DNA of 64,000 nucleotides, taken from assembly GCA_003263775.1 (NCBI GenBank), contig JYJJ01000035.1:1-64000 (forward strand). Reading direction: 5' to 3'. The notes beneath the pieces were generated by a model. The model searched no databases, was not told the origin of the DNA, and worked only from the letters and a program-made list of their open reading frames with translations. The translations under genes were made by a program, and so were the position numbers. Each line of letters starts with the position of its first letter. The first letter of the stretch is position 1. This document shows positions 11,638 to 24,514 of the stretch, piece after piece. The stretch is from Vibrio maritimus. Its GTDB lineage: Bacteria > Pseudomonadota > Gammaproteobacteria > Enterobacterales > Vibrionaceae.

Positions 11638-13704
11638 ATGGCAAAAGAATTTCTAATTGAACTCGGTACTGAAGAGCTACCACCAACGCAGCTTCGTACC
11701 CTTGCAGAAGCTTTTGCAGCGAACTTCGAAACAGAGATGAAAGGTGCAGACCTAACACACGAAGGTGTGAAATGGTACGCGGCTCCTCGTCGTCTAGCAC
11801 TTAAGGTCGCTGGTCTTGCTGAAGGTCAGGCGGATAAAGTAGTAGAAAAGCGTGGCCCTGCGGTTTCTGTAGCATTCGACGCTGACGGCAATGCAACCAA
11901 AGCAGCTCAAGGCTGGGCTCGCGGTAACGGCATCACTGTTGAACAAGCGGATCGTCTAGTGACAGACAAAGGCGAATGGCTTCTTTTCAAGCAAGACGTA
12001 AAAGGCCAAGCAACAACGGAAATCGTTGTTGAGCTAGCAGCAAAAGCGCTAGCTAACCTACCAATCGCAAAGCCAATGCGTTGGGGTAACAAGACGACTC
12101 AGTTCATCCGTCCTGTTAAAACACTGACTATGCTAATGGGCTCTGACCTGATTGAAGGCGAGATCCTAGGCGTGGCCTCTGACCGCACTATCCGTGGTCA
12201 CCGCTTCATGGGTGAGCAAGAGTTCACTATCGATTCTGCGGAGCAATACCCTGCGATCCTAGAAGAGCGCGGTAAAGTCATGGCAGATTACGAAGCACGT
12301 AAAGCAATCATCCTAGCAGATTCTCAAAAAGCAGCGGCGGCTGTTGGTGGTATCGCTGATCTAGAAGATGACCTAGTTGAAGAAGTGACTTCTCTAGTTG
12401 AATGGCCAGTTGTACTAACGGCGAAGTTTGAAGAAGAGTTCCTGAAGGTGCCTTCTGAAGCGCTGGTTTACACTATGAAAGGTGACCAGAAGTACTTCCC
12501 AGTGTACGACGAGAACAAGAAGCTACTACCAAACTTCATCTTCGTTTCTAACATCGAATCTAAAGAGCCTCGCTACGTAATCGAAGGTAATGAGAAGGTT
12601 GTACGTCCACGTCTAGCGGATGCGGAATTCTTCTTTAACACTGACCGTAAGCGTCCTCTTATCGACCGTCTACCTGAGCTAGACCAAGCTATCTTCCAGA
12701 AGCAGCTTGGTACTATCAAAGACAAGACCGACCGCATCACTGAACTTGCTGGCTACATCGCTGAGCAAATCGATGCTGACGTAGAGAAATCTAAGCGTGC
12801 TGGTCTTCTAGCGAAGTGTGACCTAATGACCTCTATGGTATTCGAGTTTACCGATACTCAAGGTGTAATGGGCATGCACTACGCCACTCACGATGGTGAA
12901 GATAAGCAAGTAGCCCTAGCGCTTTACGAGCAGTACATGCCGCGTTTCGCCGGTGACGAGCTACCAAGTACAGGTATCTCTTCAGCTGTCGCAATGGCAG
13001 ACAAGCTAGATACGATTGTCGGTATCTTTGGTATTGGCCAAGCACCTAAGGGCTCTGACCCATTCGCACTTCGTCGTGCGTCGCTAGGTGTGCTACGTAT
13101 CATCGTAGAAAACGGCTACAACCTAGACCTAACTGATCTAATTGCAAAAGCTCAGTCTCTGTTTGGCGACAAACTAACCAACGCGAACGTTGCAAACGAC
13201 GTCATCGACTTCATGCTTGGTCGCTTCAATGCATGGTACAAAGACGAAGGCTTCAGCGTGGATATTATCCAAGCAGTACTGGCTAACCGTCCAACTAAGC
13301 CAGCAGACTTCGACCAACGCGTTAAAGCGGTATCTCACTTCCGTGAGCTAGAAGCAGCAGAAGCACTAGCGGCAGCGAACAAGCGTGTAGGTAATATCCT
13401 AGCGAAATTCGACGGCGAACTGGCAGCAGAGATCGACCTTGCACTTCTACAAGAAGATGCAGAGAAGACACTAGCAGAGAACGTTGAAGTGATGACTGAA
13501 GCTCTTGAGCCAGCATTCGCGACCGGTAACTATCAAGAAGCGCTAAGCAAGCTTGCTGACCTACGTGAGCCAGTGGATGCGTTCTTCGATAACGTGATGG
13601 TCATGGCTGATGATGAAGCGCTTAAGAAGAACCGTCTAACGCTACTAAACAACCTGCGTAACCTGTTCCTACAAATCGCCGACATTTCACTTCTTCAGAA
13701 ATAG
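11638..13704 (+). CDS. glyS: glycine--tRNA ligase beta subunit
   Basis: A 688-residue beta subunit of glycyl-tRNA synthetase, normal length. The N-terminal [21 protein letters not shown], the central [19 protein letters not shown] and [18 protein letters not shown], and the HD-like segment [20 protein letters not shown] are characteristic. The C-terminal part supplies tRNA anticodon recognition. It is cotranscribed with glyQ and ends at a clear terminator. Confidence 0.97.
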   Translation: MAKEFLIELGTEELPPTQLRTLAEAFAANFETEMKGADLTHEGVKWYAAPRRLALKVAGLAEGQADKVVEKRGPAVSVAFDADGNATKAAQGWARGNGITVEQADRLVTDKGEWLLFKQDVKGQATTEIVVELAAKALANLPIAKPMRWGNKTTQFIRPVKTLTMLMGSDLIEGEILGVASDRTIRGHRFMGEQEFTIDSAEQYPAILEERGKVMADYEARKAIILADSQKAAAAVGGIADLEDDLVEEVTSLVEWPVVLTAKFEEEFLKVPSEALVYTMKGDQKYFPVYDENKKLLPNFIFVSNIESKEPRYVIEGNEKVVRPRLADAEFFFNTDRKRPLIDRLPELDQAIFQKQLGTIKDKTDRITELAGYIAEQIDADVEKSKRAGLLAKCDLMTSMVFEFTDTQGVMGMHYATHDGEDKQVALALYEQYMPRFAGDELPSTGISSAVAMADKLDTIVGIFGIGQAPKGSDPFALRRASLGVLRIIVENGYNLDLTDLIAKAQSLFGDKLTNANVANDVIDFMLGRFNAWYKDEGFSVDIIQAVLANRPTKPADFDQRVKAVSHFRELEAAEALAAANKRVGNILAKFDGELAAEIDLALLQEDAEKTLAENVEVMTEALEPAFATGNYQEALSKLADLREPVDAFFDNVMVMADDEALKKNRLTLLNNLRNLFLQIADISLLQK

Positions 13705-13733
13705 TCGTCAGTTTTAGGCAGTAATGGTTAATG

Positions 13734-13760
13734 AAAGGGAAGCTTCCGCTTCCCTTTTTT
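13734..13760 (+). terminator. glyQS terminator
   Basis: AAAGGGAAGC, loop TTCC, GCTTCCCTTTTTT, 30 bases after the glyS stop. Confidence 0.88.
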
Positions 13761-13910
13761 GTACCTTTCGATCAGCAACAAGTTATTGTTAGTTCTGTGA
13801 ACTAGTAAGAAAATTGTAGGGAGTTTACCTACAAACTAGCGGTTATAGCACCCAGAATGTAGAGGTCAATATTTGATATAAACGTGGGATAACTTCAAGG
13901 AAGATAACCC

Positions 13911-15994
13911 ATGAAAAAGACCCTACTTTCACTTTCAGTGGCGATGCTTAGCGCCTGTAGCCAACTGCCAGATGACGCATTACTACTTAGTCTAGATGAC
14001 CAGCAAGTTGCTTTTACTGCTAATGAACAAGGTTTGCTGGTTGCAGAAAAGAGGCTTGATAAAGGCAGCTACACCTTTTCTATCGGTGATAATGCACAAA
14101 CCTGTGGCAGCACCTTTGCCCTGGCGGAAGAAGCGCGCATTAAGTTCAATCGCGCACTAAAGCTCGATGATTGTGCCGGGGAATCGGCCATTCCAATGCG
14201 AGTTTTCAAGGCAAATACCTACCAGTTTACGCTCAATCCAGCCAACAACGAGCTCACCGTAAAGGTGAAACCGAAACAGAGCAACGATTTTACCTCTACC
14301 TGTCCTGTTGCCACCGACACCCCTAAAGTTATCGATGTCAGTGCCACCTTTGCCGATGGGACTGTGCTTAGAGATGCGCTGAGCGGGCAACAAGCGACGG
14401 TCAGCAGCGGCAAGATTACGCTTCAGCCTGGTGTAAACAGCCAAGGCCTATTACTGCTAGAACCAGCAGAGCAAGCACCGAAGTCGGAATTCGACTGGGA
14501 CAACGCGACGGTCTATTTCGTCATGACCGATCGCTTCTACAACGGCAACCCAGATAACGATAACAGCTATGGGCGAAGCAAAGACGGTAAACATGAAATC
14601 GGTACCTTCCATGGTGGCGATCTGGCCGGTTTGACTAAAAAACTCGACTACATTGAATCACTGGGCGTCAATGCTATCTGGATCACCTCACCACTGGAGC
14701 AAATTCATGGTTGGGTTGGTGGCGGTGACAGAGGTGACTTCAAGCACTATGGCTATCACGGCTATTACCATCAAGATTGGACCAAACTCGATGCCAACAT
14801 GGGCACCGAGGCTGAATTACGCCAGTTTATCGATACTGCCCACGAGAAAGGTATCCGCGTCGTTTGGGATGTGGTCATGAACCATACCGGCTACGCCACG
14901 CTAGCGGACATGCAAGAATTTGGCTTTGGAAAGCTGTACCTCTCTGATGAAGAGGCAAAACAAGAGCTCGGTGAAAACTGGACCGATTGGCACCCAAAAT
15001 CAGGACAAAGCTGGCATAGCTTCAACGACTACATCAAATACAGCGACGCTGAAGCCTGGGATAAATGGTGGGGTAAAGACTGGATCCGTACCGATATTGG
15101 TGACTACGACGCACCGGGATACAACGACAGAACCATGTCACTCAACTTCTTGCCGGATCTAAAAACCGAATCGACGCAAAAGACCGGCCTGCCGAACTTC
15201 TACCGTAACAAAGAGACCAATGCCAAAGAGGTTCAAGCCACGCCAAGTGAGCATTTGATCACCTGGCTCACGGATTGGGTTCGCGAGTATGGCATCGATG
15301 GCTTCCGTGTCGATACCGCTAAACACGTCGAAATGGAAAGCTGGGCCAAGCTCAAGCAAGCCAGTAATGAAGCACTGGCAGAGTGGAAACAAAACAACCC
15401 AGACAAGGCACTGGATGATAAACCGTTCTGGATGACCGGTGAGGTTTGGGCGCATAGCGTGGTAAAGAGCCCTATTTTGATAACGGTTTTGACTCTATTA
15501 TTAACTTCGAGTTCCAAGGAGATGTTGCCCCTAAAGCATTGAAGTGTTTTGCTAACTTAGACAGTGACTATCGCCGCTATGCAGAGCGCATTAACAGCGA
15601 CAGCGAGTTTAATGTGCTGAGCTACCTCTCTTCGCACGACACCTCACTGTTCTGGGCATCTCGAAGCCGAAGCATTGATGACCAAATGCGTGCCGCGAAT
15701 GCGCTTATGTTGAGTCCGGGTGCTGTGCAGATCTACTATGGTGATGAGATAGCAAGAGATCTAGGTGCCAGTGGCTCTGACTCACATCAAGGTACACGCT
15801 CAGACATGCCTTGGGACAAGATAACGGGTCAACGCGAAACCCTATTGAAGCACTGGCAAGCACTCGGTGATTTCCGCCTACGCCACCCTGCCATTGCTAA
15901 AGGTGAGCATATTACCCACCAGCAAAGCGGGTACTATGCGTTTGAACGTCGTTACCAAGATGACAAAGTATTGATCGTCTATACCGGCGAATAA
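13911..15994 (+). CDS. malS: MalS-like alpha-amylase, probable lipoprotein, frameshifted
   Basis: About 694 residues once the frame is restored. The N-terminus (MKKTLLSLSVAMLSACS) is a signal peptide with lipobox LSAC, so it is probably a lipoprotein. The glycoside hydrolase family 13 barrel begins near residue 195 (VYFVMTDRFYNGNPDND). Visible motifs are DVVMNHTG, the nucleophile region GFRVDTAKHVEM, the acid/base region MTGEVW and the transition-state Asp in LSSHDTSLF. The family cleaves maltodextrins. The frame breaks at about 15471-15473 (AGCCCTATT needs one more C, giving S-P-Y-F-D-N-G-F-D). avtA follows, as malS-avtA in E. coli. Confidence 0.85.
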
Positions 15995-16023
15995 TCAAAA
16001 GATTAGAGCTATCAGATGACCAT

Positions 16024-16053
16024 GAAAAGGAGTGCACTTGCACTCCTTTTTTA
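16024..16053 (+). terminator. malS terminator
   Basis: AAAAGGAGTGCA, loop CT, TGCACTCCTTTTTT: a near-perfect stem with a T run, 30 bases after the malS stop. Confidence 0.88.
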
Positions 16054-16189
16054 TTAGCGACATTGTTTGCACTCAAATAGTGCTTTGCCTGCTGTAATCA
16101 TTGCTGTATGTTCAAAGGTTCATCTTGCCACCAGCAGGATAAAACCCCTTATAAACACAACAAGTGAACACAATGAACTAGGTACAACA

Positions 16190-17449
16190 ATGCAATTTTC
16201 GAAGTTTGGTGAAAAATTTAATCGTTACTCAGGTATTACCCAATTAATGGATGATCTTAATGATGGCCTTCGTACTCCAGGTGCCATCATGCTCGGAGGT
16301 GGTAACCCAGCCGCCATTCCTGCCATGCTCGAGTATTTTCACCAAGCCAGTAGTGACCTCCTCGCCAGTGGTGAGCTGGTGGCCGCCATGGCTAACTACG
16401 ACGGTCCACAAGGAAAAGATGCGTTTGTTAAATCTCTCGCCAAGCTATTGCGTGATACCTATGGCTGGAACATCACGGAAAAGAACATCAGCCTGACCAA
16501 TGGCAGCCAAAGTGGTTTTTTCTATCTGTTTAACTTACTAGCAGGTAAGCAAAACGATGGCAGCCACAAGAAAATTTTGCTACCAATTGCACCCGAATAC
16601 ATTGGTTATGGTGACGCAGGCATAGACGAAGACATCTTTGTCTCCTATCACCCAGAGATTGAGCTGCTTGATAACGGTCTATTCAAATACCATGTGGATT
16701 TTGAGCACCTAGAGATCGATGATTCGGTTGCCGCAATTTGTGCTTCTCGCCCAACCAACCCGACGGGTAACGTACTCACCGACGAAGAGATCCATAAGCT
16801 GGACAAGCTGGCTCGTGAAAATAACATCCCATTAATCATCGACAACGCCTACGGTTTGCCATTCCCAAACATCATCTTTGAAGATGTGGAGCCGTTTTGG
16901 AATGAGAACACTATCCTTTGCATGAGCTTATCTAAGCTAGGCTTGCCTGGACTGCGCTGCGGTATCGTCATTGCCAGTGAAGAAGTCACCCAAGCGATGA
17001 CCAATATGAATGGTATTATTAGCCTGGCGCCGGGTAGCTTTGGTCCTGCGCTTGCTCATCACATGATTGAGAAAGGTGACATTCTAGAACTGAGTTCGAA
17101 TGTCATTAAGCCGTTCTACCAACAAAAATCCCAGCGCGCGGTTGAGTTGTTGCAATCGGCGATTACCGATCCCCGTTTTCGAATCCATAAGCCAGAAGGT
17201 GCTATCTTCTTGTGGCTGTGGTTCGATGAGCTGCCCATTACCACTATGGAGCTCTACCAACGCTTGAAGGATCGCGGTGTATTGATTGTCCCTGGAGAAT
17301 ACTTCTTTATCGGTCAGGAAGATGAATGGGATCATGCCCATCAGTGTCTGCGCATGAACTATGTGCAAGATGACGACAAGATGCAGCAAGGTATAGCGAT
17401 TATCGCGGAAGAAGTTGCTAAAGCATACTCGCAAGGCACTAACGCTTAA
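16190..17449 (+). CDS. avtA: valine--pyruvate aminotransferase (AvtA)
   Basis: A 419-residue aminotransferase of PLP fold type I. The start MQFSKFGEKFNRYSGITQLM matches AvtA, and the lysine that binds PLP is in SLSKLGLPGLRCG. Also visible are ASRPTNPTGNVLTDEEI and IDNAYGLPFPNI. It interconverts valine/2-oxoisovalerate and alanine/pyruvate. ATG 16190 is chosen over an upstream in-frame extension that is not family-like. Confidence 0.92.
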   Translation: MQFSKFGEKFNRYSGITQLMDDLNDGLRTPGAIMLGGGNPAAIPAMLEYFHQASSDLLASGELVAAMANYDGPQGKDAFVKSLAKLLRDTYGWNITEKNISLTNGSQSGFFYLFNLLAGKQNDGSHKKILLPIAPEYIGYGDAGIDEDIFVSYHPEIELLDNGLFKYHVDFEHLEIDDSVAAICASRPTNPTGNVLTDEEIHKLDKLARENNIPLIIDNAYGLPFPNIIFEDVEPFWNENTILCMSLSKLGLPGLRCGIVIASEEVTQAMTNMNGIISLAPGSFGPALAHHMIEKGDILELSSNVIKPFYQQKSQRAVELLQSAITDPRFRIHKPEGAIFLWLWFDELPITTMELYQRLKDRGVLIVPGEYFFIGQEDEWDHAHQCLRMNYVQDDDKMQQGIAIIAEEVAKAYSQGTNA

Positions 17450-17477
17450 GGATCAAGAAGTACAATATAATACATAC

Positions 17478-17503
17478 AAAAAGAGCGCCTTCTGGCGCTC
17501 TTT
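17478..17503. terminator. bidirectional terminator between avtA and ibpA
   Basis: AAAGAGCGCC, loop TTCT, GGCGCTCTTT flanked by A and T runs, between convergent genes. Confidence 0.85.
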
Positions 17504-17539
17504 CACTCTTTATATCAGGCTTTCATTTCAGCGAAATGA

Positions 17540-17974
17540 TTAGCCTTCGATCAGTTTGTTACCACCAATCTCAATTTTACGTGGCTGCATCGCTTCTGGG
17601 ATTTCACGCTCTAGGTCAATATGTAGCAAACCATTTTCCATGCTCGCACCTACTACTTTTACGTAGTCAGCAAGTTGGAACTTACGCTCGAAATCACGCT
17701 CTGCAATACCTTGGTACACGTACTTCTTCTCTTCTTCAGCTTTACGCTCACCCTTAACAATCAACATGTTCTCTTTTTGAGTCAGATCGAGTTGGTCTTC
17801 AGCAAAGCCAGCCACAGCCATAGTAATACGGAAGTGGTTCTCGTCTTGTTGCTCGATGTTGTATGGAGGGTAACCGCCAGAAGAGTTTTTCGCTGAGTTC
17901 GCTTCCATCATGTTGAATAGACGATCGAAGCCAATTGCGTTGCGGTATAAAGGAGTGAAATCTACAGTTCTCAT
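17540..17974 (-). CDS. ibpA: small heat shock protein IbpA/B family
   Basis: A 144-residue small heat shock protein. Its N-terminus, [20 protein letters not shown], is typical of enterobacterial IbpA/IbpB. The alpha-crystallin domain runs from about residue 37 to 125 ([20 protein letters not shown] ... [15 protein letters not shown]). It binds aggregating proteins in the cytoplasm and passes them to ClpB/DnaK. Regulation is double: a sigma-32 promoter and a ROSE-like thermometer over the ribosome binding site, both described separately. Confidence 0.94.
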   Translation of the reverse strand: MRTVDFTPLYRNAIGFDRLFNMMEANSAKNSSGGYPPYNIEQQDENHFRITMAVAGFAEDQLDLTQKENMLIVKGERKAEEEKKYVYQGIAERDFERKFQLADYVKVVGASMENGLLHIDLEREIPEAMQPRKIEIGGNKLIEG

Positions 17975-17975
17975 A

Positions 17976-18045
17976 ATGCTATCCTCATAGTAAGCAATAG
18001 TCTTAGCCGTGAGTTTTCACGTACACCCAGCCTATAAACGGGTGT
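17976..18045 (-). ncRNA. ROSE-type RNA thermometer in the ibpA leader
   Basis: On the minus strand the last hairpin before the ATG pairs CTATTGCT (17993-18000) with AGGATAG (17979-17985), which holds the ribosome binding site. The pairing leaves one G of the TTGCT segment bulged, exactly the U(U/C)GCU:AGGA arrangement that defines ROSE thermometers of small heat-shock genes. Two further hairpins lie upstream: CGTGA-AAAC-TCACG (18008-18021) and ACACCC/GGGTGT (18023-18045). Heat is expected to melt the last helix and free translation. Assignment is by eye. Confidence 0.75.
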
Positions 18046-18224
18046 AGTGACGACTAAGGGACTTATCCACCACTCCGCTGACAGCCTTGCTGTTCGGGGA
18101 CGTAGTAATAAATCAGTTTTTAAAGTGTGCCGTTAAAGTGATCCTCCACTGAGCGATACTTTGCAGGCGTTTAAAAGGTCTGTTTCTTCTCTCTTGAGCA
18201 AGACAGCTTCCCCTTCACAACTAG

Positions 18225-18252
18225 ATATTAGGGCGGAAAAATGGGATTCAAG
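18225..18252 (-). promoter_or_regulatory. sigma-32 heat shock promoter of ibpA
   Basis: On the minus strand a -35 CTTGAA (18247-18252), a 13-base spacer and a -10 CCCTAATAT (18225-18233) match the sigma-32 consensus (CTTGAA, 13-14 bases, CCCCATNT) with one clear mismatch. Transcription would start near 18217, giving an ibpA leader of about 240 bases that includes the ROSE element. Confidence 0.75.
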
Positions 18253-18280
18253 GAGTGAATGGAAAAATAATTAGTTTTTT

Positions 18281-18324
18281 GGTCCTTGGTCCTTGGTCCT
18301 TGGTCCTTGGTCCTTGGTCCTTGG
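18281..18324. repeat. heptanucleotide tandem repeat, six copies of GGTCCTT
   Basis: Six perfect head-to-tail copies of GGTCCTT plus a partial GG, between the ibpA promoter and the gyrB terminator. The array is non-coding in all plausible gene frames. Its perfect periodicity marks it as a candidate variable-number tandem repeat. Confidence 0.95.
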
Positions 18325-18345
18325 AGAGAGTTTTTCCCCAGAAAT

Positions 18346-18376
18346 AAAAAAACGCCACCCTGAGGTAGCGTTTTTT
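18346..18376 (-). terminator. dnaA-dnaN-recF-gyrB operon terminator
   Basis: On the minus strand AACGCTACC, loop TCAG, GGTGGCGTTTTTTT, 18 bases after the gyrB stop. Confidence 0.85.
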
Positions 18377-18393
18377 ATCGTTCTTAGCCGACT

Positions 18394-20819
<2,426 letters not shown>

Positions 20820-20822
20820 TCA

Positions 20823-21904
20823 CTATTTACCTTGCTCTATTGTGCCATGTTCCACATGAAACATCTTGCCATTTTCGTCAATCATGTCGGCAACTTGGCT
20901 TTCAGTAATAGAGCTTACAAAAACTTGAGCCTGAGTCTGTTTTAAGTAATCCGCTAAGCGCTTACGACGCAGGCTATCTAATTCTGAAGCAAAGTCATCT
21001 ATCAGATAGATACATTGCTTTCCGGTCAACTCTGCGAGGTGCTGCCCTTGCGCAAGGCGCAGCGCACACATCATCAGTTTTAGCTGACCACGAGACAACA
21101 CATCCTCTACAGGGGTGTTGTTCACTTTAATTCTTAAATCTGCTTTGTTTGGGCCACTAAAGGTGTAACCCAAACTTTGGTCACGCTCAAAGTTACGTTC
21201 TAAGAGCTCGCCATACGGCGTATCTTTTTCCCAGCCACGGTAATAACCGAGTTTAATTTCAAACTCCGGCAGAAAAGACTGACACATTTCTTCAGCCAAG
21301 GTTTTCATTTGCTCGATATAGGTGCGGCGCCAACCATCGATTTGCTCAGCCAGCTGGGCTAAATCTCTATCCCAATAGCTTAACTCTCGGTAGCTGGTGG
21401 CCGTCTTAAGTAGCGCATTGCGCTGCTTACTGAGACGCTTAAAACGACCCCAAGCCTCAAAAAAACCTGGCTCAGAGTGAAACACACCCCAGTCGATAAA
21501 TGCCCGGCGAAACTTAGGGCCATCAGTGAGCAATTCAAAGCCCTCTGGATGGATAAGTTGCAGCGGCAGAACCTTGGCAAGCTGAGCTAACTTTTGCCCA
21601 GATTGACCGCCTATTTTAACCTCTGTTGAGCCATCGCGCTGCTTATTAATGCCAATGGGTATCTCAAATTGATCCGAGTTCAAAAAACGGCCATGTACAA
21701 ACAGCTCTTGCAGTCATTTTGTATCACTCGACCGGTGAGCGAACTCTTAAATGAGCGCCCATGACCAAGCAAATAGATCGCCTCCAACAAGCTGGTTTTG
21801 CCACTGCCGTTGGGGCCAATAATAAAGTTAAAGCCTGTAGATAGTTCAATATCACAGGCTTTAATATTTCGAAATTGCTGTACGATTAAACGCGTAAGCG
21901 GCAT
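20823..21904 (-). CDS. recF: DNA replication and repair protein RecF, frameshifted
   Basis: About 360 residues after frame correction. The N-terminus has the Walker A motif [20 protein letters not shown]. The C-terminal part shows the ABC-type signature and Walker B ([19 protein letters not shown] and [12 protein letters not shown]). RecF loads RecA at single-strand gaps with RecO and RecR. The break is at about 21706-21710: AATGACTGC-AAGAGC lacks one base, beyond which [19 protein letters not shown] would follow. Its 3' end also carries a parS-like palindrome at 20848-20863. Confidence 0.92.
20848..20863. promoter_or_regulatory. candidate parS centromere site inside recF
   Basis: TGTTCCACATGAAACA differs at one position from the well-known chromosomal parS TGTTCCACGTGAAACA. 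It lies in the last codons of recF, about 11 kb from oriC, and the cognate parA-parB genes are in this window at 34675-36352. ParB binding here would fit the usual origin-proximal parS cluster. Confidence 0.6.
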
Positions 21905-21919
21905 AACGTCATGCTCGTC

Positions 21920-23020
21920 TTAGAGACGAATCGGCATCACCACGTACATGGCACTGTCATCTTCGCTATTTTCAATCAACGCACTGGCGTTGGCATTGGA
22001 CATCGACATACGTACTTGGTCGCAGCGAAGCGTGTTAAGTACATCGAGAACGTAAGAAACGTTGAAACCAATCTCGAGCGCGTCTCCTTGGAAGTTCACG
22101 TCGAGCATCTCTTCAGCTTCTTCTTGCTCTGGGTTATTCGCCGTAATGCGCATCTCGTTGTCCGCTAGGTTGACACGAACACCGCGGAATTTCTCATTCG
22201 ATAGAATCGCGGCACGGGAGAAGGCTTGACGCAACTCATCACAGTTTGTTTCGAGAGTCTTGTCGGTATTTTGCGGCATTACGCGGCGATAATCTGGGAA
22301 ACGACCATCAACAAGCTTAGAAGTGAATACATAGTTGTTCACTTCAGCACGGATGTTGGAACTGCCAATTTGCAGCGTTACTGGCTGCTCTGGCGCATCT
22401 AGAAGCTTAGAGAGCTCCTGTACACCTTTTCGCGGCACAATGATCTGTTTGTTGTCAAAGTTGCCTTCTAGCGCTACCGTTGCCACCGCCATACGGTGAC
22501 CATCAGTCGCCACTGAGCGCAATGTTGTTTGGTCTAACTCAAACAACATACCGTTTAGGTAGTAACGCACATCTTGGTTAGCCATTGAGAACTGAGTCTT
22601 GTCGATAAGCGACTTAAGCTCAGCTTGAGTCACCGTCACCGCCACTTCTTGCTGCCAATCTTCAATGTTTGGGAAATCGCTCGCTGGCAATGTGGATAGT
22701 GAGAATCGGCTACGACCAGAGCGTACTTGTACGCGATCGCCTTCTAGTACGATAGTGATTGTCGAGTCATCAGGTAGCCCACGACAGATATCGAGGAACT
22801 TACGCGAAGGTACGGTCACACTACCCGCTTCAAATTCACTCTCTAACGTCACCTTACTTACCAACTCCACCTCAAGGTCAGTCGCGGTAAGAGAAAGCAC
22901 CCCTTCTTCTACTTTAAGAAGCAAGTTGCCCAAAATAGGTAATGTAGGACGGCCGCCTAGTGCACCAGAAACTTGTTGTAACGGCTTTAGTAGGTGATGA
23001 CGTTCGATAGTAAATTTCAT
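21920..23020 (-). CDS. dnaN: DNA polymerase III beta sliding clamp
   Basis: A 366-residue sliding clamp, starting MKFTIERHHLLKPLQQVSGA. The three-domain clamp is recognisable from RPTLPILGNLLLKVEEG, SRFSLSTLPASDFPN and the C-terminal DSAMYVVMPIRL, which forms part of the protein-binding pocket. It tethers polymerase to DNA. The ATG at 23020 is preferred to an upstream in-frame start at 23050, because the ribosome binding site GAAGAG lies just before it. It is 87 bases after dnaA. Confidence 0.97.
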   Translation of the reverse strand: MKFTIERHHLLKPLQQVSGALGGRPTLPILGNLLLKVEEGVLSLTATDLEVELVSKVTLESEFEAGSVTVPSRKFLDICRGLPDDSTITIVLEGDRVQVRSGRSRFSLSTLPASDFPNIEDWQQEVAVTVTQAELKSLIDKTQFSMANQDVRYYLNGMLFELDQTTLRSVATDGHRMAVATVALEGNFDNKQIIVPRKGVQELSKLLDAPEQPVTLQIGSSNIRAEVNNYVFTSKLVDGRFPDYRRVMPQNTDKTLETNCDELRQAFSRAAILSNEKFRGVRVNLADNEMRITANNPEQEEAEEMLDVNFQGDALEIGFNVSYVLDVLNTLRCDQVRMSMSNANASALIENSEDDSAMYVVMPIRL

Positions 23021-23107
23021 AGATAACTCTTCGTAAAGATGGCAATCCATGCCACTTATATGCGAAATACAATAACTTGAATGCTAATTATAGTGATTAT
23101 GCCACTA

Positions 23108-24514
23108 TTATGAAGAAAGCGTGCGAATTAAGTTGGAATAGTCTTCCTTAATGTCATGACTCTCCTCACGCAGCTGAGCGATTTTACGACACGCATGCAG
23201 TACCGTCGTATGGTCACGACCACCAAACGCATCACCAATCTCTGGCAGACTGTGGTTGGTCAACTCTTTTGCTAGCGCCATCGCCAACTGGCGTGGACGA
23301 GCCACAGATCGAGAACGACGCTTAGAAAGCAAATCCGCGACTTTAATCTTGTAGTATTCGGCAACCGTCTTTTGAATGTTATCAATGGTCACCAACTTCT
23401 CTTGCAGAGCGAGCAAGTCACGCAGCGCTTCACGCACAAAGTCGATAGTAATTGGACGACCAGTAAAGTTGGCGTTAGCTATCACGCGGTTTAGGGCACC
23501 TTCCAACTCACGAACGTTTGAACGCAAACGCTTGGCAATGAAGAAGGCCACTTCATCGGCTAAGTGAATTTGGTGGTCTTCGGCTTTTTTCATCAAGATC
23601 GCCACGCGAGTCTCTAACTCAGGTGGTTCGATAGCCACGGTCAAGCCCCAACCAAAACGAGATTTCAGGCGATCTTCTACGCCGTTGATCTCTTTCGGAT
23701 AACGATCCGATGTCAGGATGATCTGTTGATTACCTTCCAGCAGCGCATTAAAGGTATGGAAGAACTCTTCTTGTGAGCGCTCTTTATTGGCGAAGAATTG
23801 AATATCATCGATAAGAAGCGCATCAACACTGCGGTAGTAGCGCTTAAATTCTTCAATTGCGTTGTTTTGTAGCGCCTTAACCATGTCCTGAACGAAACGC
23901 TCCGAGTGCATGTACACCACTTTCGCGTTTGGCTTGTTATCAACAATGGCGTTGCCCACAGCGTGCAATAGGTGAGTTTTACCTAGACCTGTACCACCGT
24001 ATAAAAACAGCGGGTTATAGGCCGCACCAGGGTTATCCGCCACCTGACGCGCAGCAGCAAGACCAAGTTGGTTCGACTTACCTTCAACGAAGTTATTGAA
24101 CTTATGCTTGATGTTAACATTCGAGCGGTGATTGATGTCCGAGACTTCTGCCTCATCATCCCAGGTTTTATGCACAGGTTGGCGCGCTTGTAGCTGCGCA
24201 GGAGCAGAAGACTCAGCCGCAACGTCGGCCGCGGTCTTTACTGGCTTGGGTGCTGGCGGCGCAGAAACCGGCTTGCTGCCGACTTCAAAGCGAAGATTCG
24301 GCACATCATTACCGCAGTACTCTTTTAGTAGACGGTTAATGCTATTGAGGTATCTATCGCGCACCCAGTCGAGTACAAAGCGGTTAGGCGCAAATAGAGT
24401 TAGGGTGTTGTCATTAAGCTCAGCTTGTAGGGGTCTAACCCACATGCTGAATTCGGTAGCGGGTAGCTCTTCTTGTAGACGTTGCGAACATTGCAACCAA
24501 AGCGAAGATGACAC
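23108..24514 (-). CDS. dnaA: chromosomal replication initiator DnaA
   Basis: 468 residues in four domains: domain I ([20 protein letters not shown]) for DnaB/DnaA contacts; a variable linker rich in Pro and Ala (about 80-125); the AAA+ domain III with Walker [15 protein letters not shown] and Walker B LLIDDIQF; and domain IV, the DnaA-box-binding helix-turn-helix with the signature [19 protein letters not shown]. It opens oriC at 31.7-32.1 kb. It heads the dnaA-dnaN-recF-gyrB operon, and its upstream region carries DnaA-box-like sequences and dense GATC sites. Confidence 0.98.
   Translation of the reverse strand: MSSSLWLQCSQRLQEELPATEFSMWVRPLQAELNDNTLTLFAPNRFVLDWVRDRYLNSINRLLKEYCGNDVPNLRFEVGSKPVSAPPAPKPVKTAADVAAESSAPAQLQARQPVHKTWDDEAEVSDINHRSNVNIKHKFNNFVEGKSNQLGLAAARQVADNPGAAYNPLFLYGGTGLGKTHLLHAVGNAIVDNKPNAKVVYMHSERFVQDMVKALQNNAIEEFKRYYRSVDALLIDDIQFFANKERSQEEFFHTFNALLEGNQQIILTSDRYPKEINGVEDRLKSRFGWGLTVAIEPPELETRVAILMKKAEDHQIHLADEVAFFIAKRLRSNVRELEGALNRVIANANFTGRPITIDFVREALRDLLALQEKLVTIDNIQKTVAEYYKIKVADLLSKRRSRSVARPRQLAMALAKELTNHSLPEIGDAFGGRDHTTVLHACRKIAQLREESHDIKEDYSNLIRTLSS

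Noticed and set aside
18281-18324. CRISPR-like array
   Set aside because: The unit is seven bases with no spacers and no cas genes nearby; it is a simple tandem repeat.
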